DNA of 64,000 nucleotides from MSPOR6 sp964652195 (GTDB lineage Bacteria; Poribacteria; WGA-4E; WGA-3G), in assembly GCA_964652195.1 (NCBI GenBank), contig CAZZBB010000067.1, positions 1-64,000 of the forward strand, written 5' to 3'. This document shows, piece after piece, positions 1 to 7,596 of the stretch. Below the pieces are notes generated by a model. It did no database searches and was not told the origin of the DNA. It worked only from the letters and a program-made list of their open reading frames with translations. Within the stretch, counting starts at the first letter, position 1; each line of letters starts with the position of its first letter. The position numbers were made by a program, and so were the translations under genes.

Positions 1-384
1 AAACCTGTGGTTTCCTCAAATATTTCAGGTATACCTATTGTCGTAAAAGATGGCGAAACAGGTCTCTTGGTAGGTGAGAAAAACGTGGATGCTTTAGCAA
101 CCGCTATTAAAACGCTATTAGAAAACCCAGAGAAACGAGAACAGTTTGGCAGAGCAGGACAACAACGTATACAACAAGAATTAACTTGGACAAAGACAAT
201 AGAACAATTTATCAGCATCTATCAACCAAACCCAGTTCCGCGTAATCCGTATCATCTGCGATTCAGACACCCCAAGAAACCATCACTTACCAAAACCACC
301 CGCTTGACACTAACCCTCTTCTCCGTAAAATCCGCAATTAAGAAAATAATACCATTTCTGATATATCACGACTCTCTTTTGTAG
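1..384 (+). CDS. Glycosyltransferase family 4 (GT-B), C-terminal fragment
   Basis: Partial gene, cut off by the window edge; the reading frame is open from base 1. The first ~75 residues fit the C-terminal nucleotide-sugar-binding half of GT4 glycosyltransferases: a SSNISGIPIVVKDGETGLLV segment (donor-binding loop of GT-B enzymes), then a helix like ALATAIKTLLENPEKREQFG and the final TWTKTIEQFISIY helix. Such enzymes move a sugar from an activated donor to a lipid or glycan acceptor on the cytoplasmic side of the membrane. The ~48 residues after that helix are Pro/Thr/Lys-rich, do not look like the family, and the last ~11 codons and the TAG stop lie inside a repeat (349-461). The true stop may therefore have been lost and the frame extended by the insertion. 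Family is clear; acceptor and sugar cannot be told. Confidence 0.8.
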   Translation, partial: KPVVSSNISGIPIVVKDGETGLLVGEKNVDALATAIKTLLENPEKREQFGRAGQQRIQQELTWTKTIEQFISIYQPNPVPRNPYHLRFRHPKKPSLTKTTRLTLTLFSVKSAIKKIIPFLIYHDSLL

Positions 385-461
385 CATAAGCTTTTAGTTT
401 GTGCCACACAACACTTCATTTATAGCAATTGCTAATGGGACAAAATCAATAGAAATGGTAT
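349..461. repeat. MITE-like repeat copy 1 (11-bp inverted ends)
   Basis: 113-bp element bounded by ATACCATTTCT and AGAAATGGTAT. Inside is a second inverted repeat of the form GTAGCATAA-N-TTTGTGCCAC. It is about 90% identical by eye to 48803-48916. No transposase gene is in the element, so it would need to be mobilised in trans. It overlaps the 3' end of the glycosyltransferase gene. Confidence 0.65.
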
Positions 462-555
462 AAACTAAAGAGTCTGATACCCAACAAAAAAATTGAATAA
501 AACCCAAACCACAAGCAACTAAAAAACATAAAACAAATAAATTTAGCAAATTAAC

Positions 556-584
556 TTGTCAAAATCATATTATATGCGTATAAT
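556..584 (+). promoter_or_regulatory. Predicted sigma-70 promoter in non-coding DNA
   Basis: TTGTCA and TATAAT separated by 17 bp. It is preceded by an A-rich, G-poor tract like those upstream of the promoters at 22109 and 56422, so it may belong to a third, decayed copy of that leader family. No convincing gene follows; a 66-codon frame at 717-917 has no recognisable family features. Confidence 0.45.
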
Positions 585-625
585 GCTTATTAACGATTGT
601 TTATTTTTTTAAGTTGGTCAAATTC

Positions 626-717
626 GTAGGGGCGGCCAAATTAAATATAAAAAACCCGCCCGTTGTTCCAATATATAGCAAAGGGCAAGATAAAAGCATC
701 GCCGATTATCTGATTTA
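626..717. repeat. 92-bp dispersed repeat, copy 1
   Basis: Begins GTAGGGGCGG and ends ATCTGATTTA. It shares a long near-identical core (CCCGCCCGTTGTT, ATATATAGCAAAGGGCAAGAT, AAAGCATC) with 40004-40081. The palindromic GC-rich head is interrupted here by an AT-rich insertion, whereas in the second copy it is an uninterrupted GGGCGGGG-TCT-CCCCGCCC hairpin. Confidence 0.6.
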
Positions 718-872
718 TGACTTATCTTAGACTTAATAATCATAACCTTAATGATAAAGAAATAATAAGAGAATTAATGATGACAACCTATAAGAACGAT
801 CCTAAATACCACAACTATCTTTATGTCAAAAAATCAACTATAATATGCATGTTGGATTTGTCAAAATTCGCA

Positions 873-1024
873 AGGACAACAAAAACACAAAATCACACTT
901 TTTGCAAATTCATATAAATCTAATTCAAAGTGGAGTAAAGTCAGTCTATGACAGGGGTTAGAGGGGTAATTTACACCATTTTCAATGTTACAGAATGTGT
1001 CAAAAAGTGTAACTTTTTTCACTT
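873..1024. repeat. Repeat shared with 23501-23644
   Basis: Diverged repeat. It shares AGGACAA, AAAATCACAC, CAGTCT, GACAG/CACAG and the near-palindrome AAAAGTGTAACTTTTT in the same order as 23501-23644. In the second copy this lies downstream of the unknown 239-residue gene, so here it may be the tail of a decayed cassette whose head is the promoter at 556. Confidence 0.4.
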
Positions 1025-1030
1025 TTTCGA

Positions 1031-1684
1031 CCCATGGAGAAAATCAACATTTTCACGATATATCATCTAAGAATTTAGGATTAAACCTCTGATTTTGCAC
1101 CTTATTAGGTTGTCTATATATTAGGATTAAATGTGAAATTCATGGCTAATAGTATTAAGAATTTATAATTGAAAAGAATTACTATAGGTTATGTAGTAGA
1201 CCGGGTTGAATAAGGGAAGGTTAAAAGACCTTCATACGTTGATTATGATACACAGCAAAGCACAGAAATTCCATCCAAAATGGTATTCATCCGGTTAATT
1301 TGGATAGAATCACAACAAGTCAGGTTTCGCGATGCTCAACCAGACCTACAAAAAACAGTAGGATATTAATATTCTTATGAATTAGGACATAAATATAGAA
1401 AACTATAGTGAACAATAATTTTAATACTACATTTTCTATTGGCTTTACTTTTGTTTGTGACCCACACCTCTTATGTAGGAGCGACCTCCTGGTCGCGACC
1501 GAAAGGTCGCTCCTACAAGTATAATGTCCAATTGAATCTAAAGTTTACTATAAATAATCCTGAGTAGAATATCTTACGTTATAGGACTTAAAAAAGTATA
1601 GGATAGTCATACAGATTAAACCTTAAGAAATCAATATTTGTTTGCTTTGGATACTGTCTAAACCTATTTTTGATTTCTTTGTGC
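1031..1684. other. Non-coding AT-rich stretch
   Basis: No frame with coding character and no tRNA or rRNA seen. The only structured element is the hairpin at 1475-1516. The stretch ends at the promoter of the D-lactate dehydrogenase-like gene. Confidence 0.6.
1475..1516. repeat. REP-like palindrome (GTAGGAGCGACCT)
   Basis: Perfect 13-bp arms GTAGGAGCGACCT and AGGTCGCTCCTAC around a 16-nt centre. The left half recurs, truncated, at 23351-23374. The GTAGGAGCG core resembles bacterial REP elements that are moved by REP-associated tyrosine transposases; no such transposase is in the window. Confidence 0.55.
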
Positions 1685-1713
1685 TTGTTTCAACAATTTA
1701 ATCATGTTAAAAT
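1685..1713 (+). promoter_or_regulatory. Predicted promoter of the D-lactate dehydrogenase-like gene
   Basis: TTGTTT, 17-bp spacer, TAAAAT. The -10 box ends only 9 bases before the ATG at 1723, so transcription would begin about at the start codon. No ribosome-binding site is visible. This suggests a leaderless mRNA or a different promoter upstream. Confidence 0.45.
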
Positions 1714-1722
1714 ATCATTCGT

Positions 1723-3108
1723 ATGAATTCAATTGATACAAAGCATATACATTGTAAGTTTAGGTCATTACTTGGAGAACGCTATAATACTAAGGGGGAC
1801 GTCCGTGCATCTCATGCTATGGATGCATCATACCACGAGGGGAAACCACCATTTGCAGTAGCTTTTCCTAAGACAAACACCGAGGTATCGGAAATTGTAA
1901 AAGTCTGTTTAGAGTATAATATTCCGATTATTCCATACGGGACAGGTACAGGTGTGGAAGGTGGAGTTACTTCAACTGATAACATTCTATGTATATCTTT
2001 AATGGAGATGAAAAACATTCTCCGTGTGGGTCAGGATGATAAAGATGCAACTGTACAAGCAGGTGTAACTCGGTTTCAATTAAATGACTATTTGAAAGAA
2101 ACTGGTACGCAACTCTATTTTCCAGTTGATCCTGGTGCGGATGCATCAATTGGTGGGATGGCTGCAACGCGTGCCTCAGGAACAAGTGCAGTTTCTTATG
2201 GTACTATGGTGGAAAATACACTTGGTATGACTGTTATAACATCTGATGGATCGATTGTTAAAACTGGTGGAAGAGCAAAGAAGTCATCTGCAGGTTATGA
2301 CCTTACACGAATGTTTATTGGTTCTGAAGGAACATTGGGTATAATTACTGAAATTACTGTTAAATTAGTTAGACAACCAGAATCTGTTGCTGCAGCTGTA
2401 TGTTCATTTTCGTCTATAGAGGATGCTGTAAATACTGTCATAAAAGTCCTTAATACAGGAATTGATATTGCACGGATTGAGTTGTTAGATGAAAATCAGA
2501 TGAAGGCAGTTAATAAGTACTCAGGATTGGATTATGATAATGATCCGACACTCTTTCTTGAGTTTCATGGATCTATTCACAGTGTTCAAGAGAATTCAAA
2601 ATCAGTAGGACATATAGCATTATCTCATGGAGGAAAAGATTTTCGTTGGGCAACTGATGAAAAAGATCGAAACCAACTATGGCAAGCACGATATGATTGT
2701 TATTACGCATCACTCAATTTACGTCCTGGATCCGTTGGGTATGTAACTGATGTATGTGTACCTATCTCTAATCTGGCAGCATGTATTTTACAAACAAAAC
2801 AAGTGTTGAGTAAATCGAACCTTTTATATACTATATTAGGACATGTTGGAGATGGAAATTTCCATGTAGTTTTTCCGCTTGAACCAAAGGATAAGGGTGA
2901 ATTGGCGGAAGCAAGAAGACTAAGTTCCCAGATTGTTGATATTGCTCTAATGATGGAAGGAACATGTACAGGTGAACATGGTATAGGGTTAGGGAAACGT
3001 GAGGCATTACTTAAGGAGCATGAAGAAGAAGGAGTAGGTCTTATGCGAACGATTAAACAAGCATTAGATCCATATAATCTGATGAATCCTGGTAAAGTAT
3101 TTATTTAA
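1723..3108 (+). CDS. FAD-linked D-2-hydroxyacid oxidase/dehydrogenase (GlcD/D-LDH type)
   Basis: 461-residue protein of the D-lactate dehydrogenase (cytochrome)/glycolate oxidase GlcD family. The N-terminal FAD-binding PCMH domain spans about residues 40-220, with the IPYGTGTGVEGG pyrophosphate loop and the GGMAATRASGTSAVSYG segment. The C-terminal FAD-oxidase domain runs to about residue 460, with the metal/substrate histidines in GHVGDGNFH and the flavin-contacting TGEHGIGLGKREAL motif. It ends LMNPGKVF as in the family. Expected role: oxidation of D-lactate, glycolate or a related 2-hydroxyacid with electrons passed to quinone or cytochrome. No iron-sulfur partner such as GlcF is adjacent, which fits a single-subunit D-LDH better than glycolate oxidase. 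The exact substrate is not decided by the sequence. Confidence 0.85.
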   Translation: MNSIDTKHIHCKFRSLLGERYNTKGDVRASHAMDASYHEGKPPFAVAFPKTNTEVSEIVKVCLEYNIPIIPYGTGTGVEGGVTSTDNILCISLMEMKNILRVGQDDKDATVQAGVTRFQLNDYLKETGTQLYFPVDPGADASIGGMAATRASGTSAVSYGTMVENTLGMTVITSDGSIVKTGGRAKKSSAGYDLTRMFIGSEGTLGIITEITVKLVRQPESVAAAVCSFSSIEDAVNTVIKVLNTGIDIARIELLDENQMKAVNKYSGLDYDNDPTLFLEFHGSIHSVQENSKSVGHIALSHGGKDFRWATDEKDRNQLWQARYDCYYASLNLRPGSVGYVTDVCVPISNLAACILQTKQVLSKSNLLYTILGHVGDGNFHVVFPLEPKDKGELAEARRLSSQIVDIALMMEGTCTGEHGIGLGKREALLKEHEEEGVGLMRTIKQALDPYNLMNPGKVFI

Positions 3109-3211
3109 TTAAAATACACACTGATATACTTTTGGAATATATCATTTCATATAGATACAAAACAAATTATCTTCTAAACTACACTGTTATTGAGAATAAG
3201 AGAATATAAAA

Positions 3212-4213
3212 ATGTCTAAAGATCGGAAAATACTAATAACTGATTATGCATGGTCATCAATTGAACCTGAACGAGAAGTCATCTCTGAAATTGGTGGTGA
3301 ATTGATAATTGCTGAATCAGGGTCAGAAACAGAATTGCTTGAATTCGCACCAATGGTTGATGCTATTCTTACCTGTTGGAAACCGGTTCAAGAAAAAGTA
3401 ATTATTGCTGCAGAGAATTGTCAGGTCATAGCCAGGTATGGAATTGGTGTTGATAACATAAACGTAGAGACTGCCACAGAACAAGGGATTATTGTCACGA
3501 ATGTACCAACATATTGTGTAGATGAGGTATCTGATCATACGATAGCTCTTATGCTTAGCTGTGTCAGAAAGACCGCCCGATATAATAGATCCGTCAGATC
3601 CGGAAAATGGGATTCATCTATCGGTGGAAAAATGCATCGGTTACGAGGTAAAACTTTAGGAGTCATTGGATTTGGAAATATAGCAAAGTCAGTAATTCAG
3701 AAGGCAAAGGCTTTTGGACTTGAAGTGAAAGTTTATTCTCCACGTACTACTGAGGAAGCCATAGAAAGTCATGGATCGGTAAAGGTCTCATTTGAAACAC
3801 TGTTGAGTGAATCTGATATTATCACGATCCATGCCCCATTATCACATGACACACATCATATGTTTAAATTTCAGGAATTCTGCCAGATGAAAAATACTGC
3901 ATACTTAATTAATACTGCTCGTGGAGCAATCATTGATTCTGGAGCACTTGAAAAAGCTTTAAAATCCGGAGAAATAGCAGGAGCTGGTATTGATGTTTTG
4001 GAAGCCGAACCCCCTTATATAGATGAACCACTGCTATATATGAATAATGTTGTGATAACACCCCATGCGGCATTTATCTCTGAGGAATCAATACATGAAT
4101 TACAGGTTACGGCTGCAAAATGTGTGGTTCAGGTGTTATCTGGACAACTTCCACAGACTGTGATTAACCCGACAGTTTTAGAACAGTCTAATATTCGTGC
4201 AAATATAACATAG
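3212..4213 (+). CDS. D-isomer-specific 2-hydroxyacid dehydrogenase (CtBP/PGDH-like)
   Basis: 333 residues, full length for NAD-dependent D-2-hydroxyacid dehydrogenases. The Rossmann motif GVIGFGNIA is at about 150-158. The catalytic triad is complete: Arg237 in INTARGAI, Glu266 in DVLEAEPP and His285 in ITPHAAF. There is no C-terminal ACT domain, so it is not a canonical allosteric phosphoglycerate dehydrogenase. The closest look is the C-terminal-binding-protein-like subgroup common in carbohydrate clusters. It interconverts a 2-oxoacid and D-2-hydroxyacid in the cytoplasm. It starts 103 bp after the FAD-linked D-hydroxyacid oxidase, which suggests related substrates. Substrate not determined. 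Confidence 0.85.
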   Translation: MSKDRKILITDYAWSSIEPEREVISEIGGELIIAESGSETELLEFAPMVDAILTCWKPVQEKVIIAAENCQVIARYGIGVDNINVETATEQGIIVTNVPTYCVDEVSDHTIALMLSCVRKTARYNRSVRSGKWDSSIGGKMHRLRGKTLGVIGFGNIAKSVIQKAKAFGLEVKVYSPRTTEEAIESHGSVKVSFETLLSESDIITIHAPLSHDTHHMFKFQEFCQMKNTAYLINTARGAIIDSGALEKALKSGEIAGAGIDVLEAEPPYIDEPLLYMNNVVITPHAAFISEESIHELQVTAAKCVVQVLSGQLPQTVINPTVLEQSNIRANIT

Positions 4214-4266
4214 ATGGTGAATTTATATTAGATATTCAATCCTAATTTCAGATTTTGGAGAACTTA

Positions 4267-5460
4267 ATGGATCAACTTCCTGATGCATCTGGTCATTTTG
4301 GCCAGTTCGGTGGTAGATATGTCCCTGAAACATTGATGCCAGCCCTATTAGAATTGGAGCAGGCATATAATTCACTTAAGGATAATACAGAATTTCAAAA
4401 AGAATTCCAATATTTCCTTAGTGAATATGTAGGACGACCAAATCCACTATATTTTGCTGAACGACTAACGGATCATCTCAATGGTGCTAAGATTTATCTG
4501 AAACGTGAGGACTTAAACCATACTGGTGCTCATAAAATCAACAGTGCAATTGGACAGATATTATTAGCACGGTGGATGGGAAAGAAACGAATTATTGCTG
4601 AGACTGGAGCAGGACAACATGGTGTGGCCACAGCAACAGTTGCAGCAAAGTTTGATATGGAATGTGAAGTATATATGGGTGAAGAAGATATTGAAAGACA
4701 ATCACTCAATGTATTTCGTATGCAACTTATGGGTACGAAGGTGGTTCCTGTTGATTCAGGTTCTCGTACACTGAAGGACGCAATAAATGCTTGTTTCCGT
4801 GATTGGGTTACTAATGTCCGGACGACATACATGTTACTTGGTTCGGTGGTTGGAGCACATCCTTACCCAATGATCGTTAGAGATTTTCAATCTGTAATTG
4901 GAGATGAAGCAAGAACACAGATATTAGAACAAACTGGAGATCTACCCGATTATGTTGTGGCTTGTGTCGGAGGTGGAAGTAATTCCCTTGGAATGTTCTA
5001 CCCATTTTATCATGATGACTCAGTTGAACTCATAGGAGTTGAAGCTGCTGGTGAAAGTATAGGGAGTGGAAAGCATGCTGCCCCTCTTACCGCTGGAAGG
5101 GTTGGGGTATTTCATGGGGCAAAGTGTTATCTTCTACAAGAAGAGGATGGACAGATTACTCCTGCCCATTCAATTTCTGCTGGTTTGGATTATCCGGGTG
5201 TAGGTCCAGAACATAGTTATTATCGGGAAACAGGTAGAGCAGAATACGTGCCAATTACCGATAAGCAGGCTGTTGAAGGTTTTCAACTTTTATCTGAAAC
5301 TGAAGGTATTATTCCTGCATTAGAATCTGCGCACGCAATCGCATATTTACGGGATTTTGCACCTAAACTTGGTAAAGATAAGACAATTTTAGTTTGTCTC
5401 TCCGGTCGTGGAGATAAGGATGTATACACAATTGCTAAAGAATTGGGGATTAGTTTATAA
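4267..5460 (+). CDS. trpB: Tryptophan synthase beta chain
   Basis: 397 residues from ATG 4267, chosen because GGAG at 4257-4260 sits 6 bases upstream; a TTG at 4255 in the same frame would overlap that site. PLP-dependent beta subunit, which condenses indole with L-serine to give tryptophan. Visible are NHTGAHKIN with Schiff-base Lys90, AETGAGQHG with the catalytic Glu, the phosphate-binding GGGSN at about 235-239, AGLDYPGVGPEHSYY and the C-terminal CLSGRGDKD. It is a standard trpB1 type that pairs with TrpA. Its partner trpA lies 1.3 kb downstream, separated by a HEAT-repeat gene and a conserved unknown gene instead of being adjacent. Confidence 0.97.
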   Translation: MDQLPDASGHFGQFGGRYVPETLMPALLELEQAYNSLKDNTEFQKEFQYFLSEYVGRPNPLYFAERLTDHLNGAKIYLKREDLNHTGAHKINSAIGQILLARWMGKKRIIAETGAGQHGVATATVAAKFDMECEVYMGEEDIERQSLNVFRMQLMGTKVVPVDSGSRTLKDAINACFRDWVTNVRTTYMLLGSVVGAHPYPMIVRDFQSVIGDEARTQILEQTGDLPDYVVACVGGGSNSLGMFYPFYHDDSVELIGVEAAGESIGSGKHAAPLTAGRVGVFHGAKCYLLQEEDGQITPAHSISAGLDYPGVGPEHSYYRETGRAEYVPITDKQAVEGFQLLSETEGIIPALESAHAIAYLRDFAPKLGKDKTILVCLSGRGDKDVYTIAKELGISL

Positions 5461-5512
5461 TTTAACGTGAGTTCATGTAAGAAAAATATCCTGAGACAAT
5501 CTGTTTTACCAT

Positions 5513-5541
5513 TTGCAACCTAAATTGTGAAGTGCTATAAT
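5513..5541 (+). promoter_or_regulatory. Predicted promoter of the HEAT-repeat gene
   Basis: TTGCAA, 17-bp spacer, TATAAT. The start codon at 5573 is 31 bp beyond the -10 box, so the HEAT gene need not depend on trpB transcription. Confidence 0.6.
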
Positions 5542-5572
5542 ACTGTATATTTCCAGATTAACAGGATGCATT

Positions 5573-6187
5573 ATGAAACCAGAATTATCTCAACCGGTTT
5601 CAGATCAATCCTTATACAAAAAGGTACGTAAGTTCATAAATCTGCTATCTCATAGAGATGGACCAATTCGCAATTGGCGTTTTTTCCCAACGCAAATTCT
5701 CCTACGCAAATTACGTTCCGAATCAGCCGAAATGCGGGCTTATGCAGCTGAAGGATTAGGACCGGTAGGTTATGCCTCAGCAGTTGAACCACTCATAAGA
5801 GCATTAGCTGATGATAATCCTTCTGTACGTAGATTTGCAATTTCATCACTTGGAAAAATTGGTGACACGCGTGCTGTTGATGTAATTATACCATTCCTAC
5901 AGGATGAGGAAGTGGATATGCGGTGTACCACTGTTGTTGCTTTAGGGGAATTAGGCCTTCATGATAAGAGAGAATTGCATTCATCTCAAAAGGTTTTAGA
6001 TGCCTTGATAAGTAGTGTTACCGATACGGATAGATCGGTCTGTTCTGCAGCAGTCGTGGCTTTAGGTAGAATTGGTAACCCACAAGCTATATCAGCCCTC
6101 AATGATTTAGCAGAATCTACGGAGAGCGAATGGATTCGTCGGTATATAAGTGAGGCATTACATCAAATTGATGAACAAAATAATTGA
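5573..6187 (+). CDS. HEAT-repeat protein
   Basis: 204-residue protein made of PBS-lyase-type HEAT repeats from about residue 40. The repeat theme is L..A...D....VR..A...LG.IG....V..L, seen as EPLIRALADDNPSVRRFA, then IPFLQDEEVDMR and LNDLAESTESEWIRR. There is no signal peptide or membrane segment, so it should be cytoplasmic. HEAT repeats are protein-interaction scaffolds; no catalytic motif is visible. It sits between trpB and trpA and its stop (6185-6187) nearly touches the start of the next gene, so those two are probably co-transcribed. Whether it has any link to tryptophan synthesis is unknown. Confidence 0.8.
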   Translation: MKPELSQPVSDQSLYKKVRKFINLLSHRDGPIRNWRFFPTQILLRKLRSESAEMRAYAAEGLGPVGYASAVEPLIRALADDNPSVRRFAISSLGKIGDTRAVDVIIPFLQDEEVDMRCTTVVALGELGLHDKRELHSSQKVLDALISSVTDTDRSVCSAAVVALGRIGNPQAISALNDLAESTESEWIRRYISEALHQIDEQNN

Positions 6188-6189
6188 AA

Positions 6190-6645
6190 ATGAAAATACG
6201 TATCAAGAAAGGAAAAAATCGCTTTAAACATAAACCGGATACACTTACATGTATCCGTGATGATGGAAGTGTGACATGGTCACATATTCATTATGGGTTT
6301 GCTCTTCACGATTTGACACATTATGTAGTTGAAACCTCTCTTGGTTTTAATGATGCATTTTTTGGTCTAATTGCAAAAGGTTATAATATCCCTGATTTTA
6401 ATCTTCCAAAATCTAAACGCCCCTTCCATATACCTGAGGAAGCAATCTCAGTTGAACCTATTGTCGCACTTCTTCAGATGGAACATTGGGAAAGTTTTCC
6501 GGAGAAATTAATTGACTCTGATTCACAAGAATTGCCACCCAACCTAACCTCTGAACAGATCAATAATATGCGAAAAAGGCTTCATGAATTAGTTCAGAAA
6601 TGGGAGTCTATATTACCTGGTGAGTCCTTAGAATTAGAGTATTAA
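6190..6645 (+). CDS. Conserved unknown protein with HDLTH motif
   Basis: 151 residues from ATG 6190; a TTG at 6184 overlaps the upstream stop and is less likely. The recognisable feature is GFALHDLTHYVVETSLGF followed by FFGLIAKGY. I recall this HDxxH-YVVET pattern from uncharacterised bacterial proteins but cannot name a function. The two histidines, Asp and Glu could bind a metal; that is inference. The C-terminal third (LTSEQINNMRKRLHELVQKW) is helical, possibly a short coiled coil. It has no signal peptide. It is two bases behind the HEAT gene and ahead of trpA, which has its own promoter. Confidence 0.7.
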   Translation: MKIRIKKGKNRFKHKPDTLTCIRDDGSVTWSHIHYGFALHDLTHYVVETSLGFNDAFFGLIAKGYNIPDFNLPKSKRPFHIPEEAISVEPIVALLQMEHWESFPEKLIDSDSQELPPNLTSEQINNMRKRLHELVQKWESILPGESLELEY

Positions 6646-6671
6646 CTTCAGAATTAATAAAATTGTAATTC

Positions 6672-6700
6672 TTGACAATCCACTATAGACAAAGTATAAT
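6672..6700 (+). promoter_or_regulatory. Consensus sigma-70 promoter of trpA
   Basis: TTGACA, 17-bp spacer, TATAAT: a perfect consensus. The expected start is near 6707, with trpA ATG at 6736. No trp leader peptide or terminator-antiterminator structure fits in the ~30-nt leader. Confidence 0.8.
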
Positions 6701-6735
6701 TGAGAATATCAATAGTAGTCTCAATATAATTATAC

Positions 6736-7539
6736 ATGAATCGAATTCACAAGACATTTCAAGAACTCAGACAGTCAGAAACCTGTGCATTTATGCCTTA
6801 CCTTTGTGCAGGTGATCCTACCCCCGAATTAACTCCAGATTTACTACTAACCCTTGAAGATGCAGGTGCAGACCTTATAGAACTCGGTGTTCCATTTTCT
6901 GATCCAATTGCAGACGGTCCAACAGTCCAAAGAGCAAGTGAACGTGCACTTTCTCACAACATTTCCCTCGAACATATATTAGACATGGTTTTTAACCTTA
7001 GACAGAAGACTGAAATACCAATTGCCTTGATGAGTTATTACAACCCAATCTTCTCAATCGGTGAAACAGAATTTTGTAAAAGAGCACAAGATGTAGGTGT
7101 AGATGGAGTGATAGTTCCGGATTTACCACCGGAAGAAGGTAAACCTTTATTGGATGTTGCCCCAAAATATAATATATCAACCATTTTTCTTGTTGCACCT
7201 ACGAGTTCATCTGATAGAATGGAATTAATCGGTTCGGTCAGTACAGGATTTATCTATGGTGTTTCATTAACTGGAGTAACAGGAGTGCGTGCAACTCTTT
7301 CGAATGAAATAACTCCTATGATCACTGAGCTTAGAGAACATACAGATAAACCTGTTGGTGTTGGGTTTGGAGTATCAACACCTGAACATGCTAAACAGGT
7401 ATCAGAAATTGCGGATGGTGTAATTGTTGGGAGTGCAATTGTAAATGTGATTGAAGATAATATGCACAATAAAGAACAAATGCTAAAGGCGGTGAAGAAG
7501 TTTGCGTCTGAATTGTCTGAAGGTGTTAAGTCTGAATGA
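6736..7539 (+). CDS. trpA: Tryptophan synthase alpha chain
   Basis: 267 residues, the normal TrpA length. A TIM-barrel subunit that cleaves indole-3-glycerol phosphate and passes indole through the tunnel to TrpB. The catalytic acids are at the canonical positions: Glu49 in LIELGVPFSD and Asp60 in IADGPTVQ. LMSYYNPI, GVDGVIVPDLPPEE and the phosphate-binding GFGVSTPEHA and VIVGSAIV loops are all present. It is driven by its own consensus promoter 36 bp upstream. No other trp genes are in the window. Confidence 0.97.
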   Translation: MNRIHKTFQELRQSETCAFMPYLCAGDPTPELTPDLLLTLEDAGADLIELGVPFSDPIADGPTVQRASERALSHNISLEHILDMVFNLRQKTEIPIALMSYYNPIFSIGETEFCKRAQDVGVDGVIVPDLPPEEGKPLLDVAPKYNISTIFLVAPTSSSDRMELIGSVSTGFIYGVSLTGVTGVRATLSNEITPMITELREHTDKPVGVGFGVSTPEHAKQVSEIADGVIVGSAIVNVIEDNMHNKEQMLKAVKKFASELSEGVKSE

Positions 7540-7596
7540 TTATTTCAATTAATGTGTATAGTTAAATTGACTATCAGGTTTGAGTAAAATTAAGTC

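Noticed and set aside
717..917. 66-codon frame after the promoter at 556
   Set aside because: Starts at the edge of a dispersed repeat, no ribosome-binding site, very AT-rich composition and its end is within another repeat; best seen as chance or a decayed gene.
1475..1516. CRISPR-like array
   Set aside because: Repeats of the window are dispersed, not spaced by uniform spacers; no cas genes; no CRISPR array seen.
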